Positions 17,679-26,062 of a stretch of DNA of 64,000 nt are shown here, piece after piece. Where the stretch lies: assembly GCF_902506435.1 (NCBI RefSeq), contig NZ_LR733215.1, positions 2,970,126 to 3,034,125 of the forward strand, in the 5' to 3' direction. How positions within the stretch are numbered: position 1 is the stretch's first letter; each line of letters opens with the position of its first letter. A program made the translations under genes and the position numbers. The notes beneath the pieces are model-generated. The model was not told the origin of the DNA and did not search any database. It saw only the letters and a program-made list of their open reading frames with translations. Origin of the DNA: Nocardioides sp. AX2bis (GTDB taxonomy: Bacteria > Actinomycetota > Actinomycetes > Propionibacteriales > Nocardioidaceae).

Positions 17679-17727
17679 TGTCATGAGAAGCAGGTGGACG
17701 GCCCCTCCAGACCTGCATCTCATGACA
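17679..17727. terminator. Long inverted repeat between convergent genes, candidate bidirectional terminator
   Basis: TGTCATGAGAAGCAGGT (17679-17695) and ACCTGCATCTCATGACA (17711-17727) form 17-bp arms with one mismatch around a 15-base loop. It lies between the stops of the cell-wall hydrolase gene (17638) and dapC (17763). The stem is distinctly AT-richer than its surroundings and has no T-tract, so it may be a dispersed palindromic repeat that also ends transcripts. Confidence 0.65.
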
Positions 17728-17762
17728 CGAGTGCCGAGGTCCGACCGCTGGAGGTGGGCGCC

Positions 17763-18878
17763 TCAGGCCAGGCGGCGTACGGCGGCGTCGACCCGCTCGT
17801 CGGTGGCGGTGAACGCCACCCGGACGTGCTCGGAGCCGGCCGCGCCGTAGAACACGCCCGGCGCCACGAGGACGCCGCGCTCGGCCAGGTCGGCGACGGT
17901 GGTCCAGCAGTCCTCGCCCCGGGTGGCCCAGAGGTAGAGGGACGCCTCCGAGTGGTCGATCCGGAAACCGGCGCCCTCGAGCGCCCCGCGCAGCCGGGTG
18001 CGGCGCGCGGCGTACCGAGCGTGCTGCTCGTGGGCGTGGTCGGTGTCGGCGAGCGCGACGGCCATCGCCCGCTGCTGCGGTCCGGGCATCATCAGGCCGA
18101 GGTTCTTGCGCACGGCCAGCAGCTCGGCCAACAGGGCGGCGTCACCGACGACGAACGCGCAGCGGTAGCCGGCCAGGTTGGAGCGCTTCGAGAGCGAGTG
18201 GACCGCCAGGATGCCGTCCGTCGAGCCGCCGTTGACATCGGGGTGCAGCACCGAGACGGGCTCGGCGTCCCACGCGCACTCGAGGTAGCACTCGTCGGAG
18301 ACCAGGACCGTGCCGCGCTCGCGGCACCACTCGACTACCTTGCGCAGGTGCTCGACCGGGAGCACGCGACCGGTCGGGTTCGACGGCGAGTTCAGCCACA
18401 GCAGCGCCGGCGCCTCCGGCCCGAAGGAGGTCAGCGAGTCGGTCGCCACCGGCCTCGCGCCGGCCAGCACGGCCCCGACCTCGTAGGTCGGGTAGGCCAG
18501 CTCCGGGAACGCGACGACGTCGCCCGGACCGATCCCGAGCTGGCCCGGGAGGTGGGCGACGAGCTCCTTGGAGCCGGTCACCGGCAGCACCTGGTCCAGG
18601 CCGAGGCCGGTCACGCCGTGGTCGCGCGCCAACCAGTCCAGGACGGCCTGGCGGGTCGACTCCAGGCCCAGGGTCGTCGGGTAGCCCGGGGAGTCGGCCG
18701 CGTCACGCAGCGCCTGCTGCACGACCTCGGGGGTCGGGTCGACCGGGGTGCCGACCGAGAGGTCGACGATCCCGTCCGGGTGCCGGCGCGCGGTGGCGGC
18801 GTACGACGTGAGCCGGTCCCACGGGAAGTCCGGCAGCCGGGCCGAGACCGACGGCCGCGACGGCCGGATCGGCGTCAG
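17763..18878 (-). CDS. dapC: Succinyldiaminopimelate aminotransferase (DapC), apparent CTG start
   Basis: A PLP-dependent fold-type I aminotransferase of about 371 residues that transaminates N-succinyl-2-amino-6-ketopimelate. Visible motifs are the DLSVGTPVDPTP N-terminal block, NSPSNPTGRV, DECYLECAWD, and the PLP lysine in HSLSKRSNLAGYR. No ATG, GTG or TTG occurs between the ferredoxin stop and the conserved block. CTG at 18876-18878 overlaps that stop as CTGA, mirroring the ATGA/GTGA couplings elsewhere, with AGGAAGG just upstream. I set the start there with caution. The fdx-dapC pair matches Rv1177-Rv1178. Confidence 0.88.
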   Translation of the reverse strand: MTPIRPSRPSVSARLPDFPWDRLTSYAATARRHPDGIVDLSVGTPVDPTPEVVQQALRDAADSPGYPTTLGLESTRQAVLDWLARDHGVTGLGLDQVLPVTGSKELVAHLPGQLGIGPGDVVAFPELAYPTYEVGAVLAGARPVATDSLTSFGPEAPALLWLNSPSNPTGRVLPVEHLRKVVEWCRERGTVLVSDECYLECAWDAEPVSVLHPDVNGGSTDGILAVHSLSKRSNLAGYRCAFVVGDAALLAELLAVRKNLGLMMPGPQQRAMAVALADTDHAHEQHARYAARRTRLRGALEGAGFRIDHSEASLYLWATRGEDCWTTVADLAERGVLVAPGVFYGAAGSEHVRVAFTATDERVDAAVRRLA

Positions 18879-19201
18879 CCTTCCTGGTTCTGCGGGGGCA
18901 GCGCGGCGATCATCGGGTGGTCCTTGTCGATCTCGCCCATCTTGGCGGCGCCGCCCGGGGAGCCCAGGTCGTCGAAGAAGTCGACGTTGGCTGCGTAGTA
19001 GTCCTTCCACTCCTCCGGGGTGTCGTCCTCGTAGAAGATGGCCTCGACCGGGCACACCGGCTCGCAGGCGCCGCAGTCGACGCACTCGTCGGGCTGGATG
19101 TAGAGCATCCGCTTGCCCTCGTAGATGCAGTCGACGGGGCACTCGTCGACGCAGGCGCGGTCCTTGAGGTCGACGCACGGCTGGGCGATGACGTAGGTCA
19201 T
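18875..19201 (-). CDS. fdxA: Seven-iron ferredoxin
   Basis: A 108-residue electron carrier. The cysteine pattern in the first half (CVDLKDRACVDECPVDCIYEG, then CVDCGACEPVCPVEAIF; positions about 8-55) fits one [3Fe-4S] plus one [4Fe-4S] cluster. A C-terminal extension (EWKDYYAANVDFFDDLGSPGG) is typical of actinobacterial FdxC/FdxA. TGGAGG precedes the ATG. It likely supplies electrons to cytochrome P450s or other reductive enzymes. The gene is coupled to dapC by a 4-base overlap, a pairing conserved in actinobacteria whose reason is not known. Confidence 0.93.
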   Translation of the reverse strand: MTYVIAQPCVDLKDRACVDECPVDCIYEGKRMLYIQPDECVDCGACEPVCPVEAIFYEDDTPEEWKDYYAANVDFFDDLGSPGGAAKMGEIDKDHPMIAALPPQNQEG

Positions 19202-19268
19202 CCGGTCCTCCAATGACGAGCAGGTGCACGGGGGTGGTCGGGGAGCGTCGTCAGCCTAGTATCCCCGC

Positions 19269-20198
19269 GTGCCACCCTCTCCCCCCGCCCGTGGACTGGG
19301 CCCGCACGTCGTGGGCCTCCGGGTCGTCGTACGCCGTCTCGTCCCGGGCGAGACCGGCCCGAGCGGCGGCCCCGCGATGACGGACCTGCTGGGGGTCTGC
19401 ACCTCCTGGGGCGACCAGGAGTGCGTGGTGCAGCCGGAGTCCGGTCCGGCGGTCACGATCCGCCTGGTCGACGTGGTCTCGGGCAAGCCCGTGCCGCCGC
19501 GGCCCTCGGTGCGCCAGCGGGTCTCCGCCCGGGAGGCGGAGGGCCACGCGCTGGTGATGTGGCCGACCGTGGCGACCGCCGGGCTCGGCGACTGGGTGCT
19601 GCGGACCGAGACCGAGCCACGCGGCCGGCTGCTCAAGCGCGCCAACTCGGCGCTCGCGATCGGCGAGCCCGACGTCCCGCTCGACGACGCCCTCGCGCGG
19701 GTCGTGGCCTTCTACGCCACCCACGACCGCGAGCCGCTGCTCCAGGTCGAGGCCGGTTCCGTCGTCCACGCCCACGCGGTCTCGGCCGGGTGGGACGAGG
19801 TCGACGGCGGCGCCTCGACGTTCCTGCTGGGCTCGGTGTCGCGGGCGCTGCGGGCCTGCGGGTCGTCCGGGGCAGCCCCGGCGCCGGTGCTCGTCGAGGA
19901 CGGCCCCCGGGCGCACGTCGTGCTCGAGCAGGACGGCCGGGTGCTCGCCCAGGGCCGCGCGGCGTACGACGGCGACTGGCTGGGGGTGCACGCCCTGCAC
20001 GTCTCCGACGACCAGCGCCGCCGCGGCCTGGCCACCGCGCTGATGGCCGAGCTGCTCGACTGGGGCGCCTCGCACGGCGCGCGGACGCTGTGGCTGCACG
20101 TGGAGGTCGACAACGACCCCGCCCTGGCGCTCTACGAGCGGCTCGGCCTGCTCCCCCACCACGACCTGGCCTACCTGCGGCCGTCGGGTGGGGGCTGA
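19269..20198 (+). CDS. GNAT family N-acetyltransferase with extra N-terminal domain
   Basis: A 309-residue protein. The C-terminal 80 residues carry the GNAT acetyl-CoA motif: LHVSDDQRRRGLATALMAELLDWG, then ARTLWLHVEVDNDPALALYERLGL. The first 200 residues form a separate domain: residues about 15-60 read as a small beta-barrel-like segment, and the centre (VAFYATHDREPLLQVEAG) looks like a degenerate GNAT half, so a pseudo-tandem GNAT is possible. The GTG follows a TAGTAT -10 by 6 bases and is probably leaderless. It diverges from the ferredoxin gene and meets DUF389 convergently. The acceptor substrate is unknown. Confidence 0.82.
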   Translation: MPPSPPARGLGPHVVGLRVVVRRLVPGETGPSGGPAMTDLLGVCTSWGDQECVVQPESGPAVTIRLVDVVSGKPVPPRPSVRQRVSAREAEGHALVMWPTVATAGLGDWVLRTETEPRGRLLKRANSALAIGEPDVPLDDALARVVAFYATHDREPLLQVEAGSVVHAHAVSAGWDEVDGGASTFLLGSVSRALRACGSSGAAPAPVLVEDGPRAHVVLEQDGRVLAQGRAAYDGDWLGVHALHVSDDQRRRGLATALMAELLDWGASHGARTLWLHVEVDNDPALALYERLGLLPHHDLAYLRPSGGG

Positions 20199-20201
20199 GG
20201 G

Positions 20202-21158
20202 TCAGCGCAGCGCGCCGAACCGCCGCTCGACGAAGGTCGAGATGCGCTTCCAGAACAGCCGCTGGAAGCCCAGGAAGAGCGTCGCGGCCAGGAACAGCCC
20301 GACCAGGTTGAGCCCGAGCTGCGCGAGGGAGCCGGTGATCTCGCCGGGCTCCAGGAAGGCCAGGCCGAGCGCCAGGTTGCCCGCGGCCGGCACCGTCGTG
20401 ACCGAGATGAAGACCCCGACCATCGCCGAGGTCTTGCCGAGCGACAGGGCCAGCGCCCCGACCACGCCCGCGACCAGCGCCACGATGAACGACCACACGT
20501 CGGGATGGAAGATGAAGTCGGTCTGGGGCCGGGGCCCGGTCACGTCCGACACCTCGAGCAGCCCGACCAGCCGCAGCACCAGCGCCAGCCCGACGACGGT
20601 GACGATGGCCAGCGCGAACGACCCGGTCAGCAGCAGCGCGGCCCGACGGGCCAGGCCCCACCGCCCGAAGACCACGCCGACGCAGGCCGCCGCGACCGCA
20701 CCGAACTCCGGGCCCACCACCATCGCCCCCACCACCAGGACCGTCGAGTCGGTGACCACCGCGATCGCGGCCAGGACCACCGCGCAGGTCAGGAACAGCT
20801 GGTACGACAGCGTGGCGACGCTGCCGTCCTCGGCCTCCTCGAGCACCGCGTCCCAGACCACGGCGTCCTCGGGGTCCCCGGGCGCGGCCTCCTCCAGCCG
20901 CTTGGCGGCGGCGAACGGCGTGCTGTCCGGGGTCGACACCACGATCCCGCCGTGCTCGCCCACCCCGAGGTCGGCCAGCTCCCCCAGCAGCTCGTTGACC
21001 GACTCCCGGGCCACGTCGCACTCGACCAGGTCGCCCTCCGGCTCGAGCGAGACGCCCTCGTGCAGGACGACGTTGGTCCCGCAGGCGTCATCGAGCAGGA
21101 GCCGGCGTACGGCGGGGGTCAGCGAGGAGGGCACCGTCAGGCGCAGGTGGACCAGCAC
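20202..21158 (-). CDS. DUF389 / TIGR00341 family integral membrane protein
   Basis: A 318-residue protein with a soluble N-terminal ferredoxin-like domain (about 1-100; VHLRLTVPSSLTPAVRRLL) and a C-terminal block of about six transmembrane helices. The conserved DUF389 motif VTDSTVLVVGAMVVGPEFGAVAAACVG is intact, as is GKTSAMVGVFISVTTVPAAGNLALG. The family has no firm function. The gene follows vanW by 70 bp on the same strand and may be part of the mshB-DUF6113-vanW transcript. Confidence 0.87.
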   Translation of the reverse strand: MLVHLRLTVPSSLTPAVRRLLLDDACGTNVVLHEGVSLEPEGDLVECDVARESVNELLGELADLGVGEHGGIVVSTPDSTPFAAAKRLEEAAPGDPEDAVVWDAVLEEAEDGSVATLSYQLFLTCAVVLAAIAVVTDSTVLVVGAMVVGPEFGAVAAACVGVVFGRWGLARRAALLLTGSFALAIVTVVGLALVLRLVGLLEVSDVTGPRPQTDFIFHPDVWSFIVALVAGVVGALALSLGKTSAMVGVFISVTTVPAAGNLALGLAFLEPGEITGSLAQLGLNLVGLFLAATLFLGFQRLFWKRISTFVERRFGALR

Positions 21159-21228
21159 CGGGTGATCGTAGGGGTCGGCGGGGCCCCGCGGGCGGTGACT
21201 GCCCGCACGGGTCCAACCGGGCGCGGGG

Positions 21229-23004
21229 TCAGTCCGCCTGGGGGCTCCCCGGCGGCACGCACTCGACGCTGTCCGAGGGCGTGTAGACTGTCGTGAACCG
21301 CTCGGTGCGCTCGACCTCGCTGCTGCCGGGCTGGGAGAAGTCGCGGTAGACGTCGACGGTGAAGCCCTGCGAGCCGGTGTAGGCGTAGCAGTCGGGCGTG
21401 TCGAGGACCCGCGTCGTCGGCGAGGTGTAGGCGTACCGCTCGGAGGTGCGGCTCTCCACGTCCCAGGTCTTGGTCGAGTACATCGTCACGTTGACCTCGC
21501 CCTGGGTGGCACCGCTGCTCGGCGAGACCGACGCCTTGATGAGCACCCCGTGGTCGGTGTCGTTGCGGAAGCGCAGGTCCAGCACGCCCCAGGCCACGGT
21601 GGCCTCCCGGCCGACCGGGTAGCGGTCGATGTAGAACGAGTGCGGCTTGTGCTCGACGTCCTCGAGCCCGGCGAAGAACATGGCGTTGAACAGCGTCGTG
21701 GCCATCTGCGACACCCCGCCACCCAGGTCCTCGACCAGGATGCCGTCGCTGATGACGTAGCCCTCGGTGAAGCCGTTGGCGAGCGTGCGCTCGCCCACCG
21801 TGCCGTTGAGCGAGAAGGTCTCGCCCGGTTCGAGCAGCGTGCCGTCGACGAGCTCGGCGGCACGGCCTAGGTTGACGTTGCGGTAGTCCGCGTCCGGGTA
21901 GTAGGTGGAGAAGTCGGAGACGACCTCCTCCACCCCGAGACGGCGGGCGTCACGGGTGGTCAGGTCGGGCTGGTCGACCGACGCGGGCACGTCGGCGGTG
22001 CGCTTGTCCTGCGGCCGCACGAGCGCCGCGAGCAGGGCCTCGGCCACGTCCGCGGTGTCGTAGTCGACCCCGGGCTGCGCCGGGACGACCCGGGGCTCCC
22101 CGTCGACGACCTCGAAGGAGGCGTCCACCGGCTCCCCGCCGTCGGCGGTGACCCGGGCGTCCACCAGGCCGCCCAGGACGTCGGGGTCCACCTGCGGCAC
22201 CAGCTCGCCGCCGTCGGCCTCGAGGGACAGCGCGGGGGCCAGCTCGGCCGGGGTGAAGGCGACCGGCGTGCCGTCGAAGCGCAGCGTGACCGGCCCCGAG
22301 AACGCCGGGTCGGCGAAGTCCGCGACGGCCGCGCGCACGTCGTCGCGGTCGATCTCGGGCCTCACGGCCTCGAGCGCGACCTCGGCGACCGGGTCGGGGT
22401 CGAGGTACGCCGTCAGCAGCGCCTCCCGGGTCGGCGCCGGGTCCAGGGTGGCCCCGTCGACGGCGTCGGTGACCTCGGGCCCCGACGGGGTCAGCGCGAC
22501 CGCGCCGTCCTCGGCCGGTCGGCCGATCTCCTCCGCGGCCGCGGCGAGGGCTGCGTCCAGCGCGTCCTCGTCGACGTCGACGACGGCAGCGGCCTCGTCG
22601 CCGCCGGTGTAGTAGTCCCAGAGCCGACGGGGGTCCCAGCTGCGGCCACCGCCGACGGCGGCCACGGACGCCTCGTGGTCCACCGACAACCCGGCCTCGA
22701 CCGGGTCGACCTCGACGCCGCGGTCGCCGACCTCGAGCCGCACCGCCGCCGTCTCGCGGTCGGCGAGCTGCTGCTCCAGCTCACGCACGGCGTCCTCCGG
22801 GCTGCGACCACCCACGGCGACGCCCTCGATGGTGGCCCCGCGGGGCACGTTGTCACCGGCGGCGTAGTAGGCGGCCGCCCATCCTGCGCCGACGAGCACC
22901 ACCAGACCCAGGACGACCAGCCCGGCGACCAGGCCACCGGCCCGCTCCCGCCGGGACCCGTCGTCGTCCGACGAGGCAGGGGCGTCGGTGTCGAAGAGGC
23001 TCAC
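21229..23004 (-). CDS. VanW family cell-surface protein with YoaR-type repeats
   Basis: A 591-residue membrane-anchored protein. It has one transmembrane helix near residues 23-46, then two or three related extracytoplasmic modules of the YoaR/peptidoglycan-binding 4 type (for example GATIEGVAVGGRSPEDAVREL, and the later repeats around 120-330). The VanW domain is in the C-terminal part (GETFSLNGTVGERTLANGF, then GGGVSQMATTLFNAMFFAGL). The role is unknown; a peptidoglycan-linked function is usual speculation. I choose GTG 23004 rather than the ATG three codons upstream, because that ATG lies inside a TAGGAT -10 placed 7 bases before the GTG, implying a leaderless message. Confidence 0.9.
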   Translation of the reverse strand: MSLFDTDAPASSDDDGSRRERAGGLVAGLVVLGLVVLVGAGWAAAYYAAGDNVPRGATIEGVAVGGRSPEDAVRELEQQLADRETAAVRLEVGDRGVEVDPVEAGLSVDHEASVAAVGGGRSWDPRRLWDYYTGGDEAAAVVDVDEDALDAALAAAAEEIGRPAEDGAVALTPSGPEVTDAVDGATLDPAPTREALLTAYLDPDPVAEVALEAVRPEIDRDDVRAAVADFADPAFSGPVTLRFDGTPVAFTPAELAPALSLEADGGELVPQVDPDVLGGLVDARVTADGGEPVDASFEVVDGEPRVVPAQPGVDYDTADVAEALLAALVRPQDKRTADVPASVDQPDLTTRDARRLGVEEVVSDFSTYYPDADYRNVNLGRAAELVDGTLLEPGETFSLNGTVGERTLANGFTEGYVISDGILVEDLGGGVSQMATTLFNAMFFAGLEDVEHKPHSFYIDRYPVGREATVAWGVLDLRFRNDTDHGVLIKASVSPSSGATQGEVNVTMYSTKTWDVESRTSERYAYTSPTTRVLDTPDCYAYTGSQGFTVDVYRDFSQPGSSEVERTERFTTVYTPSDSVECVPPGSPQAD

Positions 23005-23014
23005 GGCGCCCATC

Positions 23015-23383
23015 CTAGGAAGCCGGGGGCGCGGACGCCGACTCGGCGACGGTCCCCCGCGCCCGCAGGGGCACGGTGACGAGGGCCGCGACGACCAGGG
23101 CCAGGCCGAGCGCGAGCAGGACGTAGCCCCCGGTGTCGCTGCCGACGACGTAGTCGCCCTCCGGACGTCGCAGCGCCAGCCGCAGCACGGCGACGGCCCA
23201 CCCGACCGCCAGCGGCACCCGGGCGCCCCAGCCCGGACGGGCGGCCACCGCCAGGGCCACCGTGGTCACCCCGCCGAGCAGCAGGCCCCACCACAGCGAC
23301 GACAGCAGGGCCGCGCAGGCGCCGACGACCAGGCCGACGATCAGCCAGGCGACCGCGAGGACGAGCCGGGCCGCGAGACGCAC
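23015..23383 (-). CDS. DUF6113-like small membrane protein
   Basis: A 122-residue protein with four hydrophobic helices (about 4-25, 30-47, 55-70 and 90-112) and a conserved-looking RRPEGDYVVGSDTGGYVLL segment before the last helix. This pattern occurs next to mshB in many actinobacteria and is annotated DUF6113. The start is uncertain: the GTG used lies 4 bp beyond the mshB stop and has no good ribosome-binding site, so reading may depend on coupling. It is followed by vanW. No function can be assigned. Confidence 0.7.
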   Translation of the reverse strand: MRLAARLVLAVAWLIVGLVVGACAALLSSLWWGLLLGGVTTVALAVAARPGWGARVPLAVGWAVAVLRLALRRPEGDYVVGSDTGGYVLLALGLALVVAALVTVPLRARGTVAESASAPPAS

Positions 23384-23387
23384 GGGG

Positions 23388-24308
23388 TCAGGCGTCGACG
23401 CCGGCGAAGAGGTCGTCCTCGAGGCCGTCCGCACCGACCGGACCGACCTCGCCCTTGGCCAGGCGGAAGAACTCGACGCCCCACGCGGTGTCGCCGACGT
23501 TGTTGGAGAGGGCGAAGAACGGCCCGTCGAGGGTGATCTGGGTGGCGTGGGCGCGCATCGCGGCCATCTTGCGGTCGATGAAGGCCATGCCGTCGATGCC
23601 GGCGCTCAGCTCGTCGTCGGCGGTCACGAAGTGCGGCAGCGGTCCGTCGGGGTCCATGCCCTCGAACGTCGTGGTGTCCCCGGCGTCCCGCAGTGCCCGC
23701 AGGCCGGCCCGCATCCGGCTCTCCGACATGGCACCCCAGTAGATCTTCGCCACGTCCCAGGCCTCGCCGAGGTCGCGCCGGTAGGAGGTCACCGCGGCCA
23801 GGGACACGGCGTACGTCGCGACCCGGTGGGCCTGGATGTGGTCGGGGTGGCCGTAGCCGCCGAACTGGTCGTAGGTCACCAGCACCTGGGGACGGACCTC
23901 GCGGATCACCGCGACGAGGTGGTCGGCGGCCTCGGTCAGGTCGGCGTTCCAGAAGGCCCGCTCGTCGGTCTCGTCGGCCGGCACGGCGTGCCCGTCGGCG
24001 TGCCACTGCATGCCGGAGTCGCGGTAGGCGCCGTAGCCGCCGAGGTAGCGGTGGTCGGTGACGCCGAGCTCGGCCATCGCCGCGGCCAGCTCGCCGCGGC
24101 GGTGGTCGCCCAGGCCGCCGTCGCGGTCGTCGGCGAGGTGGGCGAGCTCCGGGACGAGCACCTCGCCCATCTCCCCACCGGTGCAGGTCACCAGGGTCAC
24201 GCCACGGCCCTCGGCGGCGTAGCGCGCCATCGTGGCCCCCTGCCCGATGGTCTCGTCGTCGGGGTGGGCGTGCACCAGCAGCAGCCGGTGGGCGGGGGTC
24301 TCGCTCAT
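23388..24308 (-). CDS. mshB: N-acetyl-1-D-myo-inosityl-2-amino-2-deoxy-alpha-D-glucopyranoside deacetylase
   Basis: A 306-residue zinc-dependent LmbE-like deacetylase for the second step of mycothiol synthesis, converting GlcNAc-Ins to GlcN-Ins. The metal-binding AHPDDE motif is at residues about 14-19, and HPDH ([12 protein letters not shown]) provides the third ligand near 150. Overall length and the [11 protein letters not shown] region match mycobacterial MshB (Rv1170). A TAGGCT -10 lies 7 bases before the ATG, suggesting leaderless transcription. It heads a run with DUF6113, vanW and perhaps DUF389. The organism therefore probably uses mycothiol. Confidence 0.93.
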   Translation of the reverse strand: MSETPAHRLLLVHAHPDDETIGQGATMARYAAEGRGVTLVTCTGGEMGEVLVPELAHLADDRDGGLGDHRRGELAAAMAELGVTDHRYLGGYGAYRDSGMQWHADGHAVPADETDERAFWNADLTEAADHLVAVIREVRPQVLVTYDQFGGYGHPDHIQAHRVATYAVSLAAVTSYRRDLGEAWDVAKIYWGAMSESRMRAGLRALRDAGDTTTFEGMDPDGPLPHFVTADDELSAGIDGMAFIDRKMAAMRAHATQITLDGPFFALSNNVGDTAWGVEFFRLAKGEVGPVGADGLEDDLFAGVDA

Positions 24309-24318
24309 GACGGCCAGC

Positions 24319-25074
24319 CTAGTGACGGCCGCCGACACCGCCCCTGGGACCGCCCCCGGGCCCTCCGTCGGGCCGCTTGACCCGGCGGGGGCCGGAGGGC
24401 AGCGGCGCGGGCGACGGCGGCAGGACCGGTACGGCCGCGGGTGACGGGTCGTCCTCCTCCCACCACCCGTCGTGCCGGTCGACGAGGACCTCGACGACGG
24501 CCGGCGGCGCGTCCGTGAGGACCGCCCAGGGGTGGTCCTCGTCGTCGTCCTCCCCGGCCAGCCGCTCCCGCTCGACGCTGGTCGCGAAGCCGTCGTCGAG
24601 CAGCCGGCGGGCCACCGCGCGGGCGTCGTCCTCCTCGAAGAGCACCACCCGCCGCGTGCCGGTCGGCGGTGTCGGGGCGCCGTCGTCGGGGGCGAGCAGC
24701 GCGGCGAGGGCCGGCAGGAACGGGCGGTCACCGTCGAGCCAGTCCAGGTCCGCCAGACCCGCCGCGTCGACCCAGCACAACCGGTCGTGCTCGCGGGCCT
24801 CGGGCTCGCCGCGCACGAGCACGGCGGTCGCCACCGCCAGCTCCAGGGCGTCGCCGACCGGGACCCGGCCCGGCAGCCACCCGGTGACCTCGACGTCGAC
24901 GCCGAGCTCCTCGACCAGCTCGCGCGCGACGGCGTCGGCGGGCGCCTCGCCCGGTTCGACCTTGCCGCCGGGCAGCTCCCAGCGCCCCGCCGCGGCCGGC
25001 GGCGCCGTGCGCCGCGCCGCGAGCACCCGGCCGTCGCGCAGCACGGCCGCTCCCACCACCAGCCGTCGCGCCAC
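24319..25074 (-). CDS. NUDIX hydrolase fused to a C-terminal RraB-like domain
   Basis: A 251-residue protein. The N-terminal 125 residues are a MutT-type NUDIX domain; the Nudix box runs from [21 protein letters not shown] into LGV (about 37-60), expected to hydrolyse oxidised or non-canonical nucleoside triphosphates. Residues about 150-220 ([23 protein letters not shown], ending near [12 protein letters not shown]) resemble the RNase E inhibitor RraB fold. The last 35 residues are Pro/Gly/Arg-rich and probably disordered. The GTG start follows a TAGCAT -10 by 8 bases, and no ribosome-binding site is seen. The fusion assignment is tentative; the NUDIX part is secure. Confidence 0.8.
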   Translation of the reverse strand: MARRLVVGAAVLRDGRVLAARRTAPPAAAGRWELPGGKVEPGEAPADAVARELVEELGVDVEVTGWLPGRVPVGDALELAVATAVLVRGEPEAREHDRLCWVDAAGLADLDWLDGDRPFLPALAALLAPDDGAPTPPTGTRRVVLFEEDDARAVARRLLDDGFATSVERERLAGEDDDEDHPWAVLTDAPPAVVEVLVDRHDGWWEEDDPSPAAVPVLPPSPAPLPSGPRRVKRPDGGPGGGPRGGVGGRH

Positions 25075-25114
25075 GGACAGCGATGCTAGGTGACCCGGCC
25101 CGTGACAGGGTGCC

Positions 25115-26062
25115 GTGGTGCCCACCACGCCGCCCGCGCCCGCCGCGCCCGCCGGTGCGACCGGGCCGGTCGCCCCGAACGCGGTGCCGGTCGGCCCCGC
25201 CGCGGCGTTCGTGCTGGTCTGGTCCTCGGGCTACATCCTCGGCCCGGCCTCGGTCGCCGCCGCCGGTCCGCTGAGCGTGCTGGGCTACCGGTTCGTCCTG
25301 GCCGCCGTGCTCGCCGGGGTGCTCGCCCGCTGGCTCCGTGGCCCCCTGCGGGTCACCCGCCCGGTGCTGGTGCGGGTGGCCGGCGTGGGACTGGTGATGA
25401 ACGCGGTCCAGTTCGGGCTGATGTACCTCGCCTTCGACGCCGGGCTCGCGCCGACGCTGGGCGCGCTCCTGCACTCGCTGTCACCGGTCCTGACGGTGCT
25501 GCTGGCCGGCGTCCTGCTCGAGGAGCGGGTGGGGCTGGTCCAGGTCGTCGGGTTCGTCCTCGGGGTGGCCGGTGTGCTGGTGGTGCTGGGCCCGGACGTC
25601 GAGGGTGCGGGCGGACCGCTCGGCCTCGGCCTCGGGGTGGTGGCCACCCTCGCCCTGAGCCTGGGCACCCTGGGCCAGCGGTGGCTCGGCGGCACCGAGC
25701 GCGGTCTGGACCCGCTGTGGTCCCTGACGCTGCAGCTGGCCGTCTCCGCCCCGCCGATGCTGGTGCTGGGGCTGACCCTGGAGGGGCCGTGGCCGGTCAC
25801 CGACCTGTCCCAGGCGGTCGTGACCGTGGTGCTGCTCGCGGCGGTGAACTCGGTGCTGGGGCTGTTCCTGCTCGGCGCGGTGGTGCGCCGCGGCGGTGCG
25901 GGCGCCTCCTCGAGCGTGTTCTTCCTCAGCCCCCCGGTGACGGCGGTGATGGCGTGGGTGGCCTTCGGCGACGTGCTGGGACCGCGTCAGCTGGCGGGCC
26001 TGCTGCTGGCCAGCGTGGGCGTCGCGATCGCCCTGCGCGGCGGGCTAGCGTCGCGGTCATGA
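25115..26062 (+). CDS. EamA/DMT family transporter
   Basis: A 315-residue inner-membrane exporter of the drug/metabolite superfamily. About ten hydrophobic helices form two EamA repeats; the second begins near residue 170. Family hallmarks include SSGYILGPASVAAAGPLSVLGYRF near the N-terminus and SPPVTAVMAWVAFGDVLGPRQLAGLLLASVGVA at the C-terminus, where the Pro-rich helix and the GxxLIxxG-like end are typical. An Ala/Pro-rich cytoplasmic tail of about 25 residues precedes helix 1. The substrate is unknown. Its stop overlaps the next ATG (ATGA), so it is coupled to the downstream gene. Confidence 0.88.
   Translation: MVPTTPPAPAAPAGATGPVAPNAVPVGPAAAFVLVWSSGYILGPASVAAAGPLSVLGYRFVLAAVLAGVLARWLRGPLRVTRPVLVRVAGVGLVMNAVQFGLMYLAFDAGLAPTLGALLHSLSPVLTVLLAGVLLEERVGLVQVVGFVLGVAGVLVVLGPDVEGAGGPLGLGLGVVATLALSLGTLGQRWLGGTERGLDPLWSLTLQLAVSAPPMLVLGLTLEGPWPVTDLSQAVVTVVLLAAVNSVLGLFLLGAVVRRGGAGASSSVFFLSPPVTAVMAWVAFGDVLGPRQLAGLLLASVGVAIALRGGLASRS

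Noticed and set aside
23011..23013. ATG as vanW start
   Set aside because: It lies within the TAGGAT -10 element; GTG 23004 has the correct spacing for a leaderless start.
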